19,803 bases of DNA from CAZGSG01 sp964528095 (GTDB taxonomy: Bacteria > Bacteroidota > Bacteroidia > Chitinophagales > Chitinophagaceae), in the NCBI GenBank assembly GCA_964528095.1, contig CAZGSG010000097.1:1-19803 (forward strand). The letters are read 5' to 3'. Below the pieces are notes generated by a model. The model was not told the DNA's origin and made no database searches. It worked only from the letters and a program-made list of their open reading frames with translations. How positions within the stretch are numbered: position 1 is the stretch's first letter; each line of letters begins with the position of its first letter. Made by a program: the position numbers and the translations under genes. This document shows positions 7,220 to 15,173 of this stretch, one piece after another.

Positions 7220-10200
7220 ACATGTTACGGCGATACTGCCCTCCCACCTCGTACAACGCGTGAGTGATCTGTCCCAATGAGCAATACCTGACCGTTTCCA
7301 TCAACTCCGCAAACAGGTTTCCGTTATTGATAGCAACCGTTTTTAATCGTTTGATCATTTCGGCAGATCGCTGTTCATTTCTTTTATGAAATGCCTGTAG
7401 CGTGTGTATCTGTTGTTCTTTTTCTTCCATTGTGCTCCGGATCACTTCACCCGGAATAATGGTAGGACTTCCTTTTTTATTCAGGAATGTATTAACCCCG
7501 ATAAGCGGCAATTCGCCGGTATGTTTTTGGTGTTCGTAGAAAAGGCTTTCTTCCTGGATCTTGTTTCGCTGGTACATTCTTTCCATAGAACCTAATACGC
7601 CTCCCCGATCGGTGATCCGGTCAAATTCGGCCAGCACTGCTTCTTCCACCAGGTCTGTCATTTCTTCAATAGCAAAAGACCCCTGGATAAAGTTTTCCGT
7701 ATTAGCTGTGCCCAGTTCACGGTTAATGATCAGTTGGATGGCCATCGCGCGTCGTACACTTTCCTCTGTGGGTGTTGTGATCGCCTCATCATATGCATTT
7801 GTGTGAAGCGAATTACAATTATCGTATATCGCATACAGGGCCTGCAGCGTAGTACGGATATCATTGAAGTCGATCTCCTGCTCGTGCAAGCTTCTGCCAG
7901 AGGTCTGTATATGGTACTTTAGCATCTGGCTCCGCTTATTGGCTTTGTACTTATATCGCATGGCTTTGGCCCAGATACGTCTTGCTACCCGCCCGATCAC
8001 ACTGTATTCGGGATCCATCCCATTGCTGAAGAAAAAAGAAAGATTGGGTGCAAAGTCATCGATATTCATTCCGCGGCTCAGGTAATATTCCACATACGTA
8101 AACCCGTTGGACAATGTAAATGCCAGTTGAGTGATTGGGTTAGCCCCTGCTTCGGCAATATGATAACCGCTGATTGAAACACTATAGAAATTGCGGACCT
8201 TTTCTTTAATAAAATATTCCTGCACATCACCCATTAGTTTCAATGCAAACTCGGTGGAAAATATGCAGGTATTCTGCGCCTGGTCTTCTTTCAGGATATC
8301 GGCCTGTACAGTGCCTCGTACCTGTGATAAGGCTGCTGCTTTTATTTGCCTGTAAACATCATCCGGCAAAACATCTGCGCCGGACAATCCCAATAAACGC
8401 AGACCCAATCCATCATTGCCCACTGGCAACGCCCCCTGCATTCCTCCTTTTACCGGCATCACTTCTTTTCCATCTGTGCCTATATACCGGGGAAGGTCTT
8501 CTATTGTATATTTTGATTCGATGAGCTGATTTACCTGCTCTCTCAGTTTGTTTTGAATGATATACTTTTCACATTGCTGATCGATCGCCGCATTAATAAA
8601 AAACGCGAGCAATATTGGCGCAGGGCCATTGATGGTCATCGATACGGATGTCTTGGGATCGCAAAGGTCAAAGCCGCTGTATAATTTTTTCGCGTCATCT
8701 ACGGTGGCAATACTTACTCCGCTATTGCCTATTTTCCCAAAAATATCAGGACGCAGATCGGGGTCTTCGCCATATAATGTCACACTATCGAATGCAGTAG
8801 ACAACCGTTTTGCCGGCTGATCGGTACTCACATAGTGAAATCGCCTGTTGGTTCTTTCAGGGCCGCCCTCACCTGCAAACATTCTTGTTGGATCTTCTCC
8901 TTCTCTTTTTAATGGAAATACACCCGCGGTAAAGGGGAAGCTGCCGGGCACATTTTCCTGTCCCTGCCATTTTAATAGATCACCCCAGTCTTTATACTTT
9001 GGTAATACAATTTTAGGGATCCTTGTTCCGGAAAGGCTGGTAGTAAACATTTCCTGCCTGATCACTTTATCCCGCACCTTGTATTCATAATAATCCTGTT
9101 CATACGCTTTTACCTTATCCTTCCAGTTAGAGATCAGTTTTCGCGCTACAGGCGTAAGCTGTTCGGTATAAAAGGCGATCTGTTCCTTCAACAGGTTGAT
9201 CATGTCCTCACTGGCTTTTGTACCCAGCGTTTCCAGTACACCATGCAGTTGGTAAAGCCTGGAAGCTATTACCGACTGATCTTTTACCAACTGGTCATAA
9301 CTTCTGCTTTGTTCACTGATCTCACTCAGGTACCGGGTACGATTGGAGGGAATAATCGCCTGTGAGACCTTGGCTGTTTCAGAAAAATGATATTCGCCGA
9401 AATTGATCCCCGTTTTTCCTTCTATTTTTTTCAATAACAATTCAAACAGGTGGTTCACCCCATCATCGTTGAATTTGCTGGCAGTGGTTCCTACTACAGG
9501 CAGTTCCGCGTCTTTTGCAGTAAATAACTGGTGATTTCTTTTGTATTGTTTTTTTACATCAGCCAATGCATCCAGCGCGCCGGCCTTATCAAATTTATTG
9601 ATGCAGATAAGATCCGCATAGTCGAGCATATTGATCTTTTCCAATTGTGTGGCCGCGCCATATTCCGGTGTCATCACATACATGCTCACATCGCAGTAGT
9701 CGAGGATGCTCGCGTCGCTTTGCCCCACACCTGCAGATTCCAGTATGATAAGATCAAAGCCTGCCGCTTTGCAGACATCAATCGCTTCCTGCACATGTGA
9801 GCTCAGCGCCGCATTATCTTCCCGTGTAGCCAGGCTGCGCATATATGCGCGGGGATGAGATATTGCGTTCATCCGGATCCTGTCGCCCAGTAATGCGCCA
9901 CCGGTCTTCTTTTTGGAAGGATCGACCGAGATGACGGCAATGGTTTTATTGGTAAAGTTTTGAAGAAAGCGGCGAACGATCTCGTCTGTCACAGAACTCT
10001 TACCCGCACCTCCTGTACCGGTTATCCCAAGCACAGGCGAAATTATTTTCTCGTCTTTTTTACCAGGAGTTGAAGCCTGTTCTGCTTCTGTTCCGTTTTC
10101 TGCATTGGTGATGCTTCTCGCGATCTTCCTGATATCCGTGGATTCTTCCAGTTTCAATGGCGTTTGATAATTTCCTGTTCCATTGAGCAGGATATCGCAG

Positions 10201-10613
10201 CTTTTTATCACATCGATTATCATTCCTTCCAGGCCCATATGTCTTCCATCGTCGGGAGAGTAAATACGTGTAATACCGTATTTATGCAGCTCTTCGATCT
10301 CATCCGGTAAAATGGTGCCACCTCCACCGCCGAATATTTTTATATGTCCGCAGCCATTTTCTTCCAGCAGGTCTTTCATGTATTTAAAAAACTCAACATG
10401 TCCGCCCTGGTAACTGGTAATAGCGATCCCCTGCACATCTTCTTCTATCGCTGTTTCCACAATCTCTTTTACGGAGCGGTTATGCCCAAGGTGAATGATC
10501 TCAGCGCCTTTGCTTTGCATAATGCGACGCATGATATTAATAGCGGCATCATGGCCGTCAAATAACGATGCAGCCGTCACGATCCTTACTTTATTAATTG
10601 GTCGGTAATCCAT
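7218..10613 (-). CDS. icmF: Fused isobutyryl-CoA mutase/G-protein chaperone IcmF
   Basis: This 1131-residue cytosolic enzyme uses adenosylcobalamin to interconvert branched and linear acyl-CoAs, typically isobutyryl-CoA and n-butyryl-CoA. Domain order is that of IcmF. First is the B12 domain, about 1-140, with FDGHDAA at 18-24; His21 is the lower cobalt ligand. Next is the MeaB-like GTPase, about 190-410, with Walker A GTGGAGKS at 199-206, ESAGVGQSD at 292-300 and NKFD at 339-342. A helical linker (about 420-540) and a TIM-barrel mutase domain (about 540-1131, with MFAGEGGPERTNRRFHY at 578-594) follow. At the two positions that separate IcmF from methylmalonyl-CoA mutase it has Phe566 (TAGVFPLKR) and Gln780 (DQAQNTCIF) in place of Tyr and Arg. 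Length is close to known IcmF (about 1090-1130). It stands alone, with its own promoter. Confidence 0.96.
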   Translation of the reverse strand: MDYRPINKVRIVTAASLFDGHDAAINIMRRIMQSKGAEIIHLGHNRSVKEIVETAIEEDVQGIAITSYQGGHVEFFKYMKDLLEENGCGHIKIFGGGGGTILPDEIEELHKYGITRIYSPDDGRHMGLEGMIIDVIKSCDILLNGTGNYQTPLKLEESTDIRKIARSITNAENGTEAEQASTPGKKDEKIISPVLGITGTGGAGKSSVTDEIVRRFLQNFTNKTIAVISVDPSKKKTGGALLGDRIRMNAISHPRAYMRSLATREDNAALSSHVQEAIDVCKAAGFDLIILESAGVGQSDASILDYCDVSMYVMTPEYGAATQLEKINMLDYADLICINKFDKAGALDALADVKKQYKRNHQLFTAKDAELPVVGTTASKFNDDGVNHLFELLLKKIEGKTGINFGEYHFSETAKVSQAIIPSNRTRYLSEISEQSRSYDQLVKDQSVIASRLYQLHGVLETLGTKASEDMINLLKEQIAFYTEQLTPVARKLISNWKDKVKAYEQDYYEYKVRDKVIRQEMFTTSLSGTRIPKIVLPKYKDWGDLLKWQGQENVPGSFPFTAGVFPLKREGEDPTRMFAGEGGPERTNRRFHYVSTDQPAKRLSTAFDSVTLYGEDPDLRPDIFGKIGNSGVSIATVDDAKKLYSGFDLCDPKTSVSMTINGPAPILLAFFINAAIDQQCEKYIIQNKLREQVNQLIESKYTIEDLPRYIGTDGKEVMPVKGGMQGALPVGNDGLGLRLLGLSGADVLPDDVYRQIKAAALSQVRGTVQADILKEDQAQNTCIFSTEFALKLMGDVQEYFIKEKVRNFYSVSISGYHIAEAGANPITQLAFTLSNGFTYVEYYLSRGMNIDDFAPNLSFFFSNGMDPEYSVIGRVARRIWAKAMRYKYKANKRSQMLKYHIQTSGRSLHEQEIDFNDIRTTLQALYAIYDNCNSLHTNAYDEAITTPTEESVRRAMAIQLIINRELGTANTENFIQGSFAIEEMTDLVEEAVLAEFDRITDRGGVLGSMERMYQRNKIQEESLFYEHQKHTGELPLIGVNTFLNKKGSPTIIPGEVIRSTMEEKEQQIHTLQAFHKRNEQRSAEMIKRLKTVAINNGNLFAELMETVRYCSLGQITHALYEVGGQYRRNM

Positions 10614-10632
10614 ATAGTTGCCTTCAGGAGAG

Positions 10633-10661
10633 CAAAAATAACAAAATCAGGTGGATACAAA
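10633..10661 (-). promoter_or_regulatory. Promoter of icmF
   Basis: On the minus strand, TTTG (10658-10661) and TATTTTTG (10633-10640) are separated by 17 bases, matching the Bacteroidota TTTG/TAnnTTTG promoter exactly. The ATG at 10613 lies 19 bases past the -7 box, with GAAGG as a possible Shine-Dalgarno sequence in between. Confidence 0.7.
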
Positions 10662-10719
10662 CGGGTGTTAGTTTAGGTTTACTATTTGATTCTGGTAAAT
10701 ACATGGTTGCCGAATGTCA

Positions 10720-10820
10720 GATATTGGATGCTGGATGGCAGATATTATACCCCGAAACGCTCTTACTTTAAGAGAAATTCATGCTAAACGCTTATCATCA
10801 AATATCTGATATCCAATATC
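10720..10820. repeat. Nested inverted repeats (cruciform-like) between icmF and the cassette
   Basis: Three perfect stems are nested. GATATTGGAT (10720-10729) pairs with ATCCAATATC (10811-10820). CAGATATT (10739-10746) pairs with AATATCTG (10801-10808). Innermost, CTCTTA pairs with TAAGAG around CTT near 10760-10775. No reading frame is present in this 256-bp divergent spacer. The element lies between the icmF promoter and that of the plus-strand cassette. Confidence 0.7.
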
Positions 10821-10852
10821 CTCTTTAAAAATTTAATCCCAGCGCTTTTTTC

Positions 10853-10860
10853 TACTTTTG
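10853..10860 (+). promoter_or_regulatory. -7 box of the sugar-metabolism cassette
   Basis: TACTTTTG matches TAnnTTTG and lies nine bases before the ATG at 10870. At 17 bases upstream there is TTTA in place of TTTG, so the -33 element is weak. Confidence 0.5.
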
Positions 10861-10869
10861 CCGACCTAT

Positions 10870-11805
10870 ATGATCAAACCCTGCCTTATCATAGTATTTA
10901 ACCACCGGTATGACAAAAACATCCCTGTGCTCGAAAAGATCTATGCCGGACGGTTTTCACATATTTATTTCCTGGTGCCTTTTTATAACGGTGATCATCC
11001 TAAGGTGATACCGGTGTACGAAAGCTCGCATTATTTCCAGTCTTTTTTTGCGCAGGGCTATAACCGGTTTTACCAGGAAGATTTTACCCATTATATTTTT
11101 GTTGGCGATGATTGTATACTCAATCCGTTGCTGAATGAACATAATTTTCTGGAACAAACAGGGTTGACTGAAAAAACAGATTTTGTACCGGAGTTCATAC
11201 AGTTTCATACACTGGCAGGAAACCCCTGGTGGCATACGTTCAAAGGCATTGATTTTTTTAGCAACCGCAAGGGAGCCGAGATAAAAAGAGAACTTCCTTC
11301 AAGGGAAGAAGCGGTGGTCCGTTTCAGGAAACATGGGCTGGACGTACAACCCGTGACACAGCAAAATATTTTTGGCGACAAAAAACCCGCAGCGAAAAAA
11401 TGGCTGGAATACTATTTATTTAAGCAATACCATTGGCGTTTTAAATGGAAAGCGCATAAAAAGAATGGTAAGCTGGAACTTCCCTACCCGGTAGCAGGCT
11501 CCTATGCGGATATGGTAGTGGTAACCAAAGAAAGCATTTTTGACTTCTGCCGTTATTGCGGTATCATGGCGGCGGCTGGGCTTTTTGTAGAAATAGCCAT
11601 TCCAACAGCATTATTGTTGTCGTCCGAAAAGATCATGCAGGAAAAAGATCTCCGGTTACAGGGGAAAGCACTTTGGACCGTACCTGAAATCGAAGCGGTT
11701 GAAAAAGATAACAATCACCAGTTGTCTGCTTTTTTGAAAAACTTTCCGGCCAAGCAATTATTTTACCATCCTGTCAAACTTTCTAAATGGAAAAACGACC
11801 TGTGA
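10870..11805 (+). CDS. Unknown protein, possible GT-A-fold glycosyltransferase
   Basis: I do not recognise a named family in this 311-residue protein. It starts at the ATG at 10870; a TTG 12 bases earlier adds nothing. The N-terminal 90 residues look like a nucleotide-sugar-binding alpha/beta domain: a hydrophobic strand PCLIIVFNHRYD, a second strand FSHIYFLVPFYNGD, then HYIFVGDDCILNP with Asp80-Asp81 placed like the metal-binding DxD of GT-A glycosyltransferases. No signal peptide or clear membrane helix is present, although GIMAAAGLFVEIAIPTALLLSS near 240-260 is strongly hydrophobic. Trp and aromatic content is high in the middle (NPWWHTF, YHWRFKWK). It overlaps the STELLO-family gene downstream by 19 bp at most, so the two are probably co-translated and may act on the same glycan. 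The function is inferred from context and the DD motif only. Confidence 0.82.
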   Translation: MIKPCLIIVFNHRYDKNIPVLEKIYAGRFSHIYFLVPFYNGDHPKVIPVYESSHYFQSFFAQGYNRFYQEDFTHYIFVGDDCILNPLLNEHNFLEQTGLTEKTDFVPEFIQFHTLAGNPWWHTFKGIDFFSNRKGAEIKRELPSREEAVVRFRKHGLDVQPVTQQNIFGDKKPAAKKWLEYYLFKQYHWRFKWKAHKKNGKLELPYPVAGSYADMVVVTKESIFDFCRYCGIMAAAGLFVEIAIPTALLLSSEKIMQEKDLRLQGKALWTVPEIEAVEKDNNHQLSAFLKNFPAKQLFYHPVKLSKWKNDL

Positions 11806-12776
11806 AAAAATTCATTGTCATCACCAGTATCTTCCAGCCTACAGAAGCGATTGAAACATTTGCTGCTTTAAAAGATTACCAGCTGGTAGTGGTGGGTGAT
11901 AAAAAGACCCCCGCCGACTGGAATTATAAAAACTGCACTTACCTGAATATAGACGACCAGGTATCACTGGCTGCCTCTTTTGCTAATTCCATTCCTTATA
12001 ATCATTATGGGCGCAAAATGCTCGGCTATGTCTATGCCATGCAGCAGGGCGCCGATATAATCATTGATACGGATGATGATAATATCCCTTACCAGGACTG
12101 GGACTTCCCCGCATTCGAAGGCCGTTTTACTACTTCAAAAGAAAATCTTGGCTGGGTAAATATCTATCATCATTTTAGCGAACAACCCATCTGGCCAAGA
12201 GGATTACCGTTAAGAAATATCAATGACAGCAGGGATAAATTGCAATGGCAGAAAGATAAGACCAGTCAGCAAATAGGCATCTGGCAGGGCCTGGCCGACG
12301 AAGATCCCGATGTGGACGCGATCTACCGCCTTACCTCCAATACACCCTGTACTTTTCTTAAAAAAGAACCGGTAGTACTGGAAAAAGGAACCATTTGTCC
12401 ATTTAACTCTCAGAATACCGCTATCCGGAAAGAATTATTCCCTTTATTATTCCTTCCTTCATTTGTTACTTTTCGCTTCACAGATATCCTGCGGGGCATT
12501 ATAGCCCAACCGGTATTGTGGCAGCATGGATACCGGCTCGGTTTTACCGAAGCAACGGTAGTTCAAAAAAGGAATGAACACGATTATTTCAAAGACTTTG
12601 AAAGCGAAGTGCCCATGTACCTGCATACGGAAAAGTCGATGGAAGCCGTTATAAAAGCGATGAGCAACACAACCGTAAAAGATAATGTACATAATGCATA
12701 CGAAGCCTTACTGAAGATCGGTGTGGTGGAAGAACGTGAACTGGCCGTATTAAATGAATGGCTCAGGCATTGCTGA
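11787..12776 (+). CDS. STELLO/DUF288-family glycosyltransferase-like protein
   Basis: The 329-residue protein matches the DUF288 (STELLO) family: KKFIVITSIFQPTEAI at the start, VVVGDKKTP at 35-42, then YGRKMLGYVYAMQQGADIIIDTDDDN at 74-99. The acidic DTDDDN (94-99) fits a metal-binding nucleotide-sugar site. Plant STELLO proteins are Golgi proteins linked to cellulose synthase assembly; bacterial members are uncharacterised or found in surface-polysaccharide clusters. There is no signal peptide or transmembrane segment, so it is probably cytosolic. The start is uncertain: ATG at 11787 overlaps the previous gene by 19 bp, while GTG at 11802 forms a GTGA overlap with its stop codon and gives the usual family N-terminus. 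It lies 34 bp before the kinase-RapZ fusion gene. Confidence 0.85.
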   Translation: MEKRPVKKFIVITSIFQPTEAIETFAALKDYQLVVVGDKKTPADWNYKNCTYLNIDDQVSLAASFANSIPYNHYGRKMLGYVYAMQQGADIIIDTDDDNIPYQDWDFPAFEGRFTTSKENLGWVNIYHHFSEQPIWPRGLPLRNINDSRDKLQWQKDKTSQQIGIWQGLADEDPDVDAIYRLTSNTPCTFLKKEPVVLEKGTICPFNSQNTAIRKELFPLLFLPSFVTFRFTDILRGIIAQPVLWQHGYRLGFTEATVVQKRNEHDYFKDFESEVPMYLHTEKSMEAVIKAMSNTTVKDNVHNAYEALLKIGVVEERELAVLNEWLRHC

Positions 12777-12797
12777 CGGCTGTGTGCTGATTTGACA

Positions 12798-12805
12798 TAT
12801 TTTTG
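12798..12805 (+). promoter_or_regulatory. Possible internal -7 box before the kinase-RapZ gene
   Basis: TATTTTTG matches TAnnTTTG and is followed by five bases (CGATC) and the ATG at 12811. A well-placed -33 element is not visible. It may give separate transcription of the kinase and nucleotidyltransferase genes. Confidence 0.4.
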
Positions 12806-12810
12806 CGATC

Positions 12811-14277
12811 ATGCAGGAAATTATAGAAAAGATCAACGCATTATACGTGCAATGGAAAGGCAAAGCTCCTCTTTCATTGGATGTATTACCTCAATCGGGC
12901 AGTGAACGACGTTATTTTCGTTTACATGACACCGATCATTCTGTCATTGGCACCTATGGCGCTAATGTGAAAGAGAATGAAAGTTTTTTCTATTTCTCCA
13001 AACAGTTTAAAGAAAAACAACTTGCTGTTCCCGAAATATATGCCATCAGTGAAGACCGCATCTACTACCTGCAGGAAGATTTTGGGAATGACTCATTACT
13101 AAACAACCTGGAGAGGGATGGTTTTACCCAACCGGTATATGCTCTTTTTAAGAATAGCCTGGAGACCCTTGCCGCATTACAGGTGAAAGGAGACAAGGGA
13201 CTGGACTATGATAAATGCCTGACCAATAAAGAATTTGGTAAACAGGCCATCATGGCCGACCTGCTCTACTTCAAATATTATTTTCTCGATGCTTTACGCA
13301 AGCCCTATGACAAACAAAAACTGATCGATGATTTTGAAGCGTTAAGTAATTACCTGACACATACTGAATTTAAATATTTCATGTTCCGCGACTTTCAAAG
13401 CAGGAATATCATGCTGACGGAAGACAGGGAAGTACATTTTATCGATTACCAGGGTGGTATGAAAGGGGCGCCGCAATATGATGTGGCTTCCATGCTGTGG
13501 CAGGCAAGAGCCAATCTGCCCGATGACTGGAAAAATAATTTGCTCGACGACTACATGAACGCATTTGAAAAACTGATCCATCGCCCATTGGAAAGAAATA
13601 CGTTTCGTACACAGTACAATGGTTACGTGTTGATCCGGTTGTTACAGGTACTGGGCGCCTATGGATTTCGTGGTTTATTTGAGCGAAAAGCCCAATTTCT
13701 CACAAGCATTCCTTTAGCTCTTCGAAATCTTAAAGAGTTCTTCGAGACCAAACGTATCGGCATTACACTGCCAGAGTTCAGGAAAGTGCTGGATATATGT
13801 GTAGCGGACGAGATCATTCAGCAATTTACCCCTACTCAGGCTACAGATAAGACCCCGCTTGTAGTAAAGATCTGTAGTTTCTCTTTCCGCAAGGCCTTAC
13901 CACAGGATATGAGTGGAAATGGCGGTGGTTTTGTATTTGATTGTCGCGGTATTCTCAACCCCGGCAGGATAGAATCGATGAAAACAAAGACCGGAAGGGA
14001 TAAGGAAGTGATCGACTATCTCGAACAACAAACAAAAATGCAACCATTCATGCATAGTGTGTTCGATCTTGTAGATACAACGGTTGAAGATTATATCAAA
14101 CGTGATTTTGAAAGCCTGATGGTGAGTTTTGGTTGCACAGGCGGGCAACACCGCAGTGTATATGCAGCTGATGCACTGGCAAGACATCTAAGAAATAAGT
14201 TCAAAGTAAAGATTGAACTGACGCATATGGTGCAGGATGAAAAGAAATGGATCAATGAACTTCCGGCAAAAGGATAA
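12811..14277 (+). CDS. AmgK-like sugar kinase fused to a RapZ C-terminal domain
   Basis: The 488-residue protein has two domains. Residues 1 to about 315 form an aminoglycoside-phosphotransferase-type kinase resembling AmgK, the anomeric kinase of MurNAc and GlcNAc: MFRDFQSRNIM at 191-201 (catalytic Asp194, Asn199) and HFIDYQGGMKGAPQYDVASML at 209-229 (metal-binding Asp212). AmgK proteins usually have HRD and DxHSRN; here the two His are Phe192 and Gln196. Residues 350-488 match the C-terminal domain of RapZ: FVFDCRGILNPG at 374-385 and SFGCTGGQHRSVYAADALA at 439-457. In E. coli RapZ this domain binds glucosamine-6-phosphate and RNA. The RapZ N-terminal P-loop domain is absent. A MurU-like gene follows 67 bp later, as in amgK-murU pairs. 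Kinase fold and RapZ domain are clear; the substrate and any sensing role are inferred. Confidence 0.9.
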   Translation: MQEIIEKINALYVQWKGKAPLSLDVLPQSGSERRYFRLHDTDHSVIGTYGANVKENESFFYFSKQFKEKQLAVPEIYAISEDRIYYLQEDFGNDSLLNNLERDGFTQPVYALFKNSLETLAALQVKGDKGLDYDKCLTNKEFGKQAIMADLLYFKYYFLDALRKPYDKQKLIDDFEALSNYLTHTEFKYFMFRDFQSRNIMLTEDREVHFIDYQGGMKGAPQYDVASMLWQARANLPDDWKNNLLDDYMNAFEKLIHRPLERNTFRTQYNGYVLIRLLQVLGAYGFRGLFERKAQFLTSIPLALRNLKEFFETKRIGITLPEFRKVLDICVADEIIQQFTPTQATDKTPLVVKICSFSFRKALPQDMSGNGGGFVFDCRGILNPGRIESMKTKTGRDKEVIDYLEQQTKMQPFMHSVFDLVDTTVEDYIKRDFESLMVSFGCTGGQHRSVYAADALARHLRNKFKVKIELTHMVQDEKKWINELPAKG

Positions 14278-14344
14278 CAGGGTTAGTAGTTCAACAAGTA
14301 CATAAGTTCACTTGCCGATGATTAGCAAAAACAAAAATGCACAC

Positions 14345-15061
14345 ATGAAAGCAATGATCTTTGGCGCTGGGCTGGGTACACGGTTCAAACCCTGGACAGA
14401 AAAACATCCGAAAGCGCTTGCGCCGGTAAACGGGAAATCCTTATTGCAACGTAATATTGAATACCTGCAGCAATACGGAATAAAAGACATCATTATCAAT
14501 GTGCATCATTTTGCTGACCAGGTAATTGATGCGGTAAATAAAAATGATGGCTGGGGCAGCAATATCCTGATCAGCGATGAAACAAAGGAAGTACTGGAGA
14601 CAGGCGGAGGCTTGTTGAAAGCAAAAGACCTTTTTACCCCGGGCGAACGGTTCATTACCTGTAACGTAGACATTTTAACTGATCTCGATATCAGCAAGCT
14701 CATCGCATTTCATGAAAAACATAATCCACTTATTTCCTTTGCCGTAACAAACCGTGCGACTTCCCGTTATTTATTATTTGATGCACAGGACAGATTATGT
14801 GGCTGGCGCAATAATAATACAGGAGAAGAACGTATTTCCATACAAAAAGAAGGGCTTATTCAAAAAGCATACAGCTGCGTGGTGGTTTTTGAATACGATA
14901 TCTTTAAACTGATGCCTTTTACCGGTAAGTTCTCGTTGATTGATGTATACCTGGAGCTCGCGAAAGACCACCGGATCATGGGTTATGATCATAGCGCTGA
15001 CAGGCTGGTAGACGTAGGAAAACCAGAAAGTGTGGCGAAGGCAGAGGCATTATTCCCCTGA
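14345..15061 (+). CDS. MurU-like sugar-1-phosphate nucleotidyltransferase
   Basis: The 238-residue protein transfers a nucleotidyl group from an NTP to a sugar-1-phosphate. The ATG at 14345 places the signature MKAMIFGAGLGTRFKPWTEK at the N-terminus: GxGxR loop at 7-14 and PKAL with Lys23. ETGGGLL at 85-91 and CNVDILTDLD at 106-115, whose Asp109 is the likely metal ligand, follow, and VDVGKPESVAKAEALF closes the protein. The short length without a left-handed beta-helix, and the LETGGG motif, point to the MurU/mannose-1-phosphate-guanylyltransferase-like subgroup (MurU is about 223 residues) rather than GlmU or RmlA. In Pseudomonas, AmgK and MurU together convert MurNAc to UDP-MurNAc. Pairing with an AmgK-like gene supports the same role here, but sugar and nucleotide are not proven. 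Last gene of the cassette; no clear hairpin terminator follows. Confidence 0.85.
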   Translation: MKAMIFGAGLGTRFKPWTEKHPKALAPVNGKSLLQRNIEYLQQYGIKDIIINVHHFADQVIDAVNKNDGWGSNILISDETKEVLETGGGLLKAKDLFTPGERFITCNVDILTDLDISKLIAFHEKHNPLISFAVTNRATSRYLLFDAQDRLCGWRNNNTGEERISIQKEGLIQKAYSCVVVFEYDIFKLMPFTGKFSLIDVYLELAKDHRIMGYDHSADRLVDVGKPESVAKAEALFP

Positions 15062-15173
15062 TATTTTCCACTTATCCTTATTTTTTGTCAATATTTATAA
15101 ATACCATGTTAACGGTAGCGGGTCTGCCTGCATTTGCTTTAACTTACATGGACTTTTTATCAATAATTTTAGC

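Noticed and set aside
7218..10613. Annotation as methylmalonyl-CoA mutase
   Set aside because: The domain order (B12 domain, GTPase, mutase in one chain) and Phe566/Gln780 at the specificity positions fit IcmF.
15030..15173. 48-residue N-terminal extension of the M1 peptidase
   Set aside because: The ATG at 15174 starts a normal signal peptide with a -7-like box just before it; the extension would place the signal peptide inside the protein and shows no family similarity.
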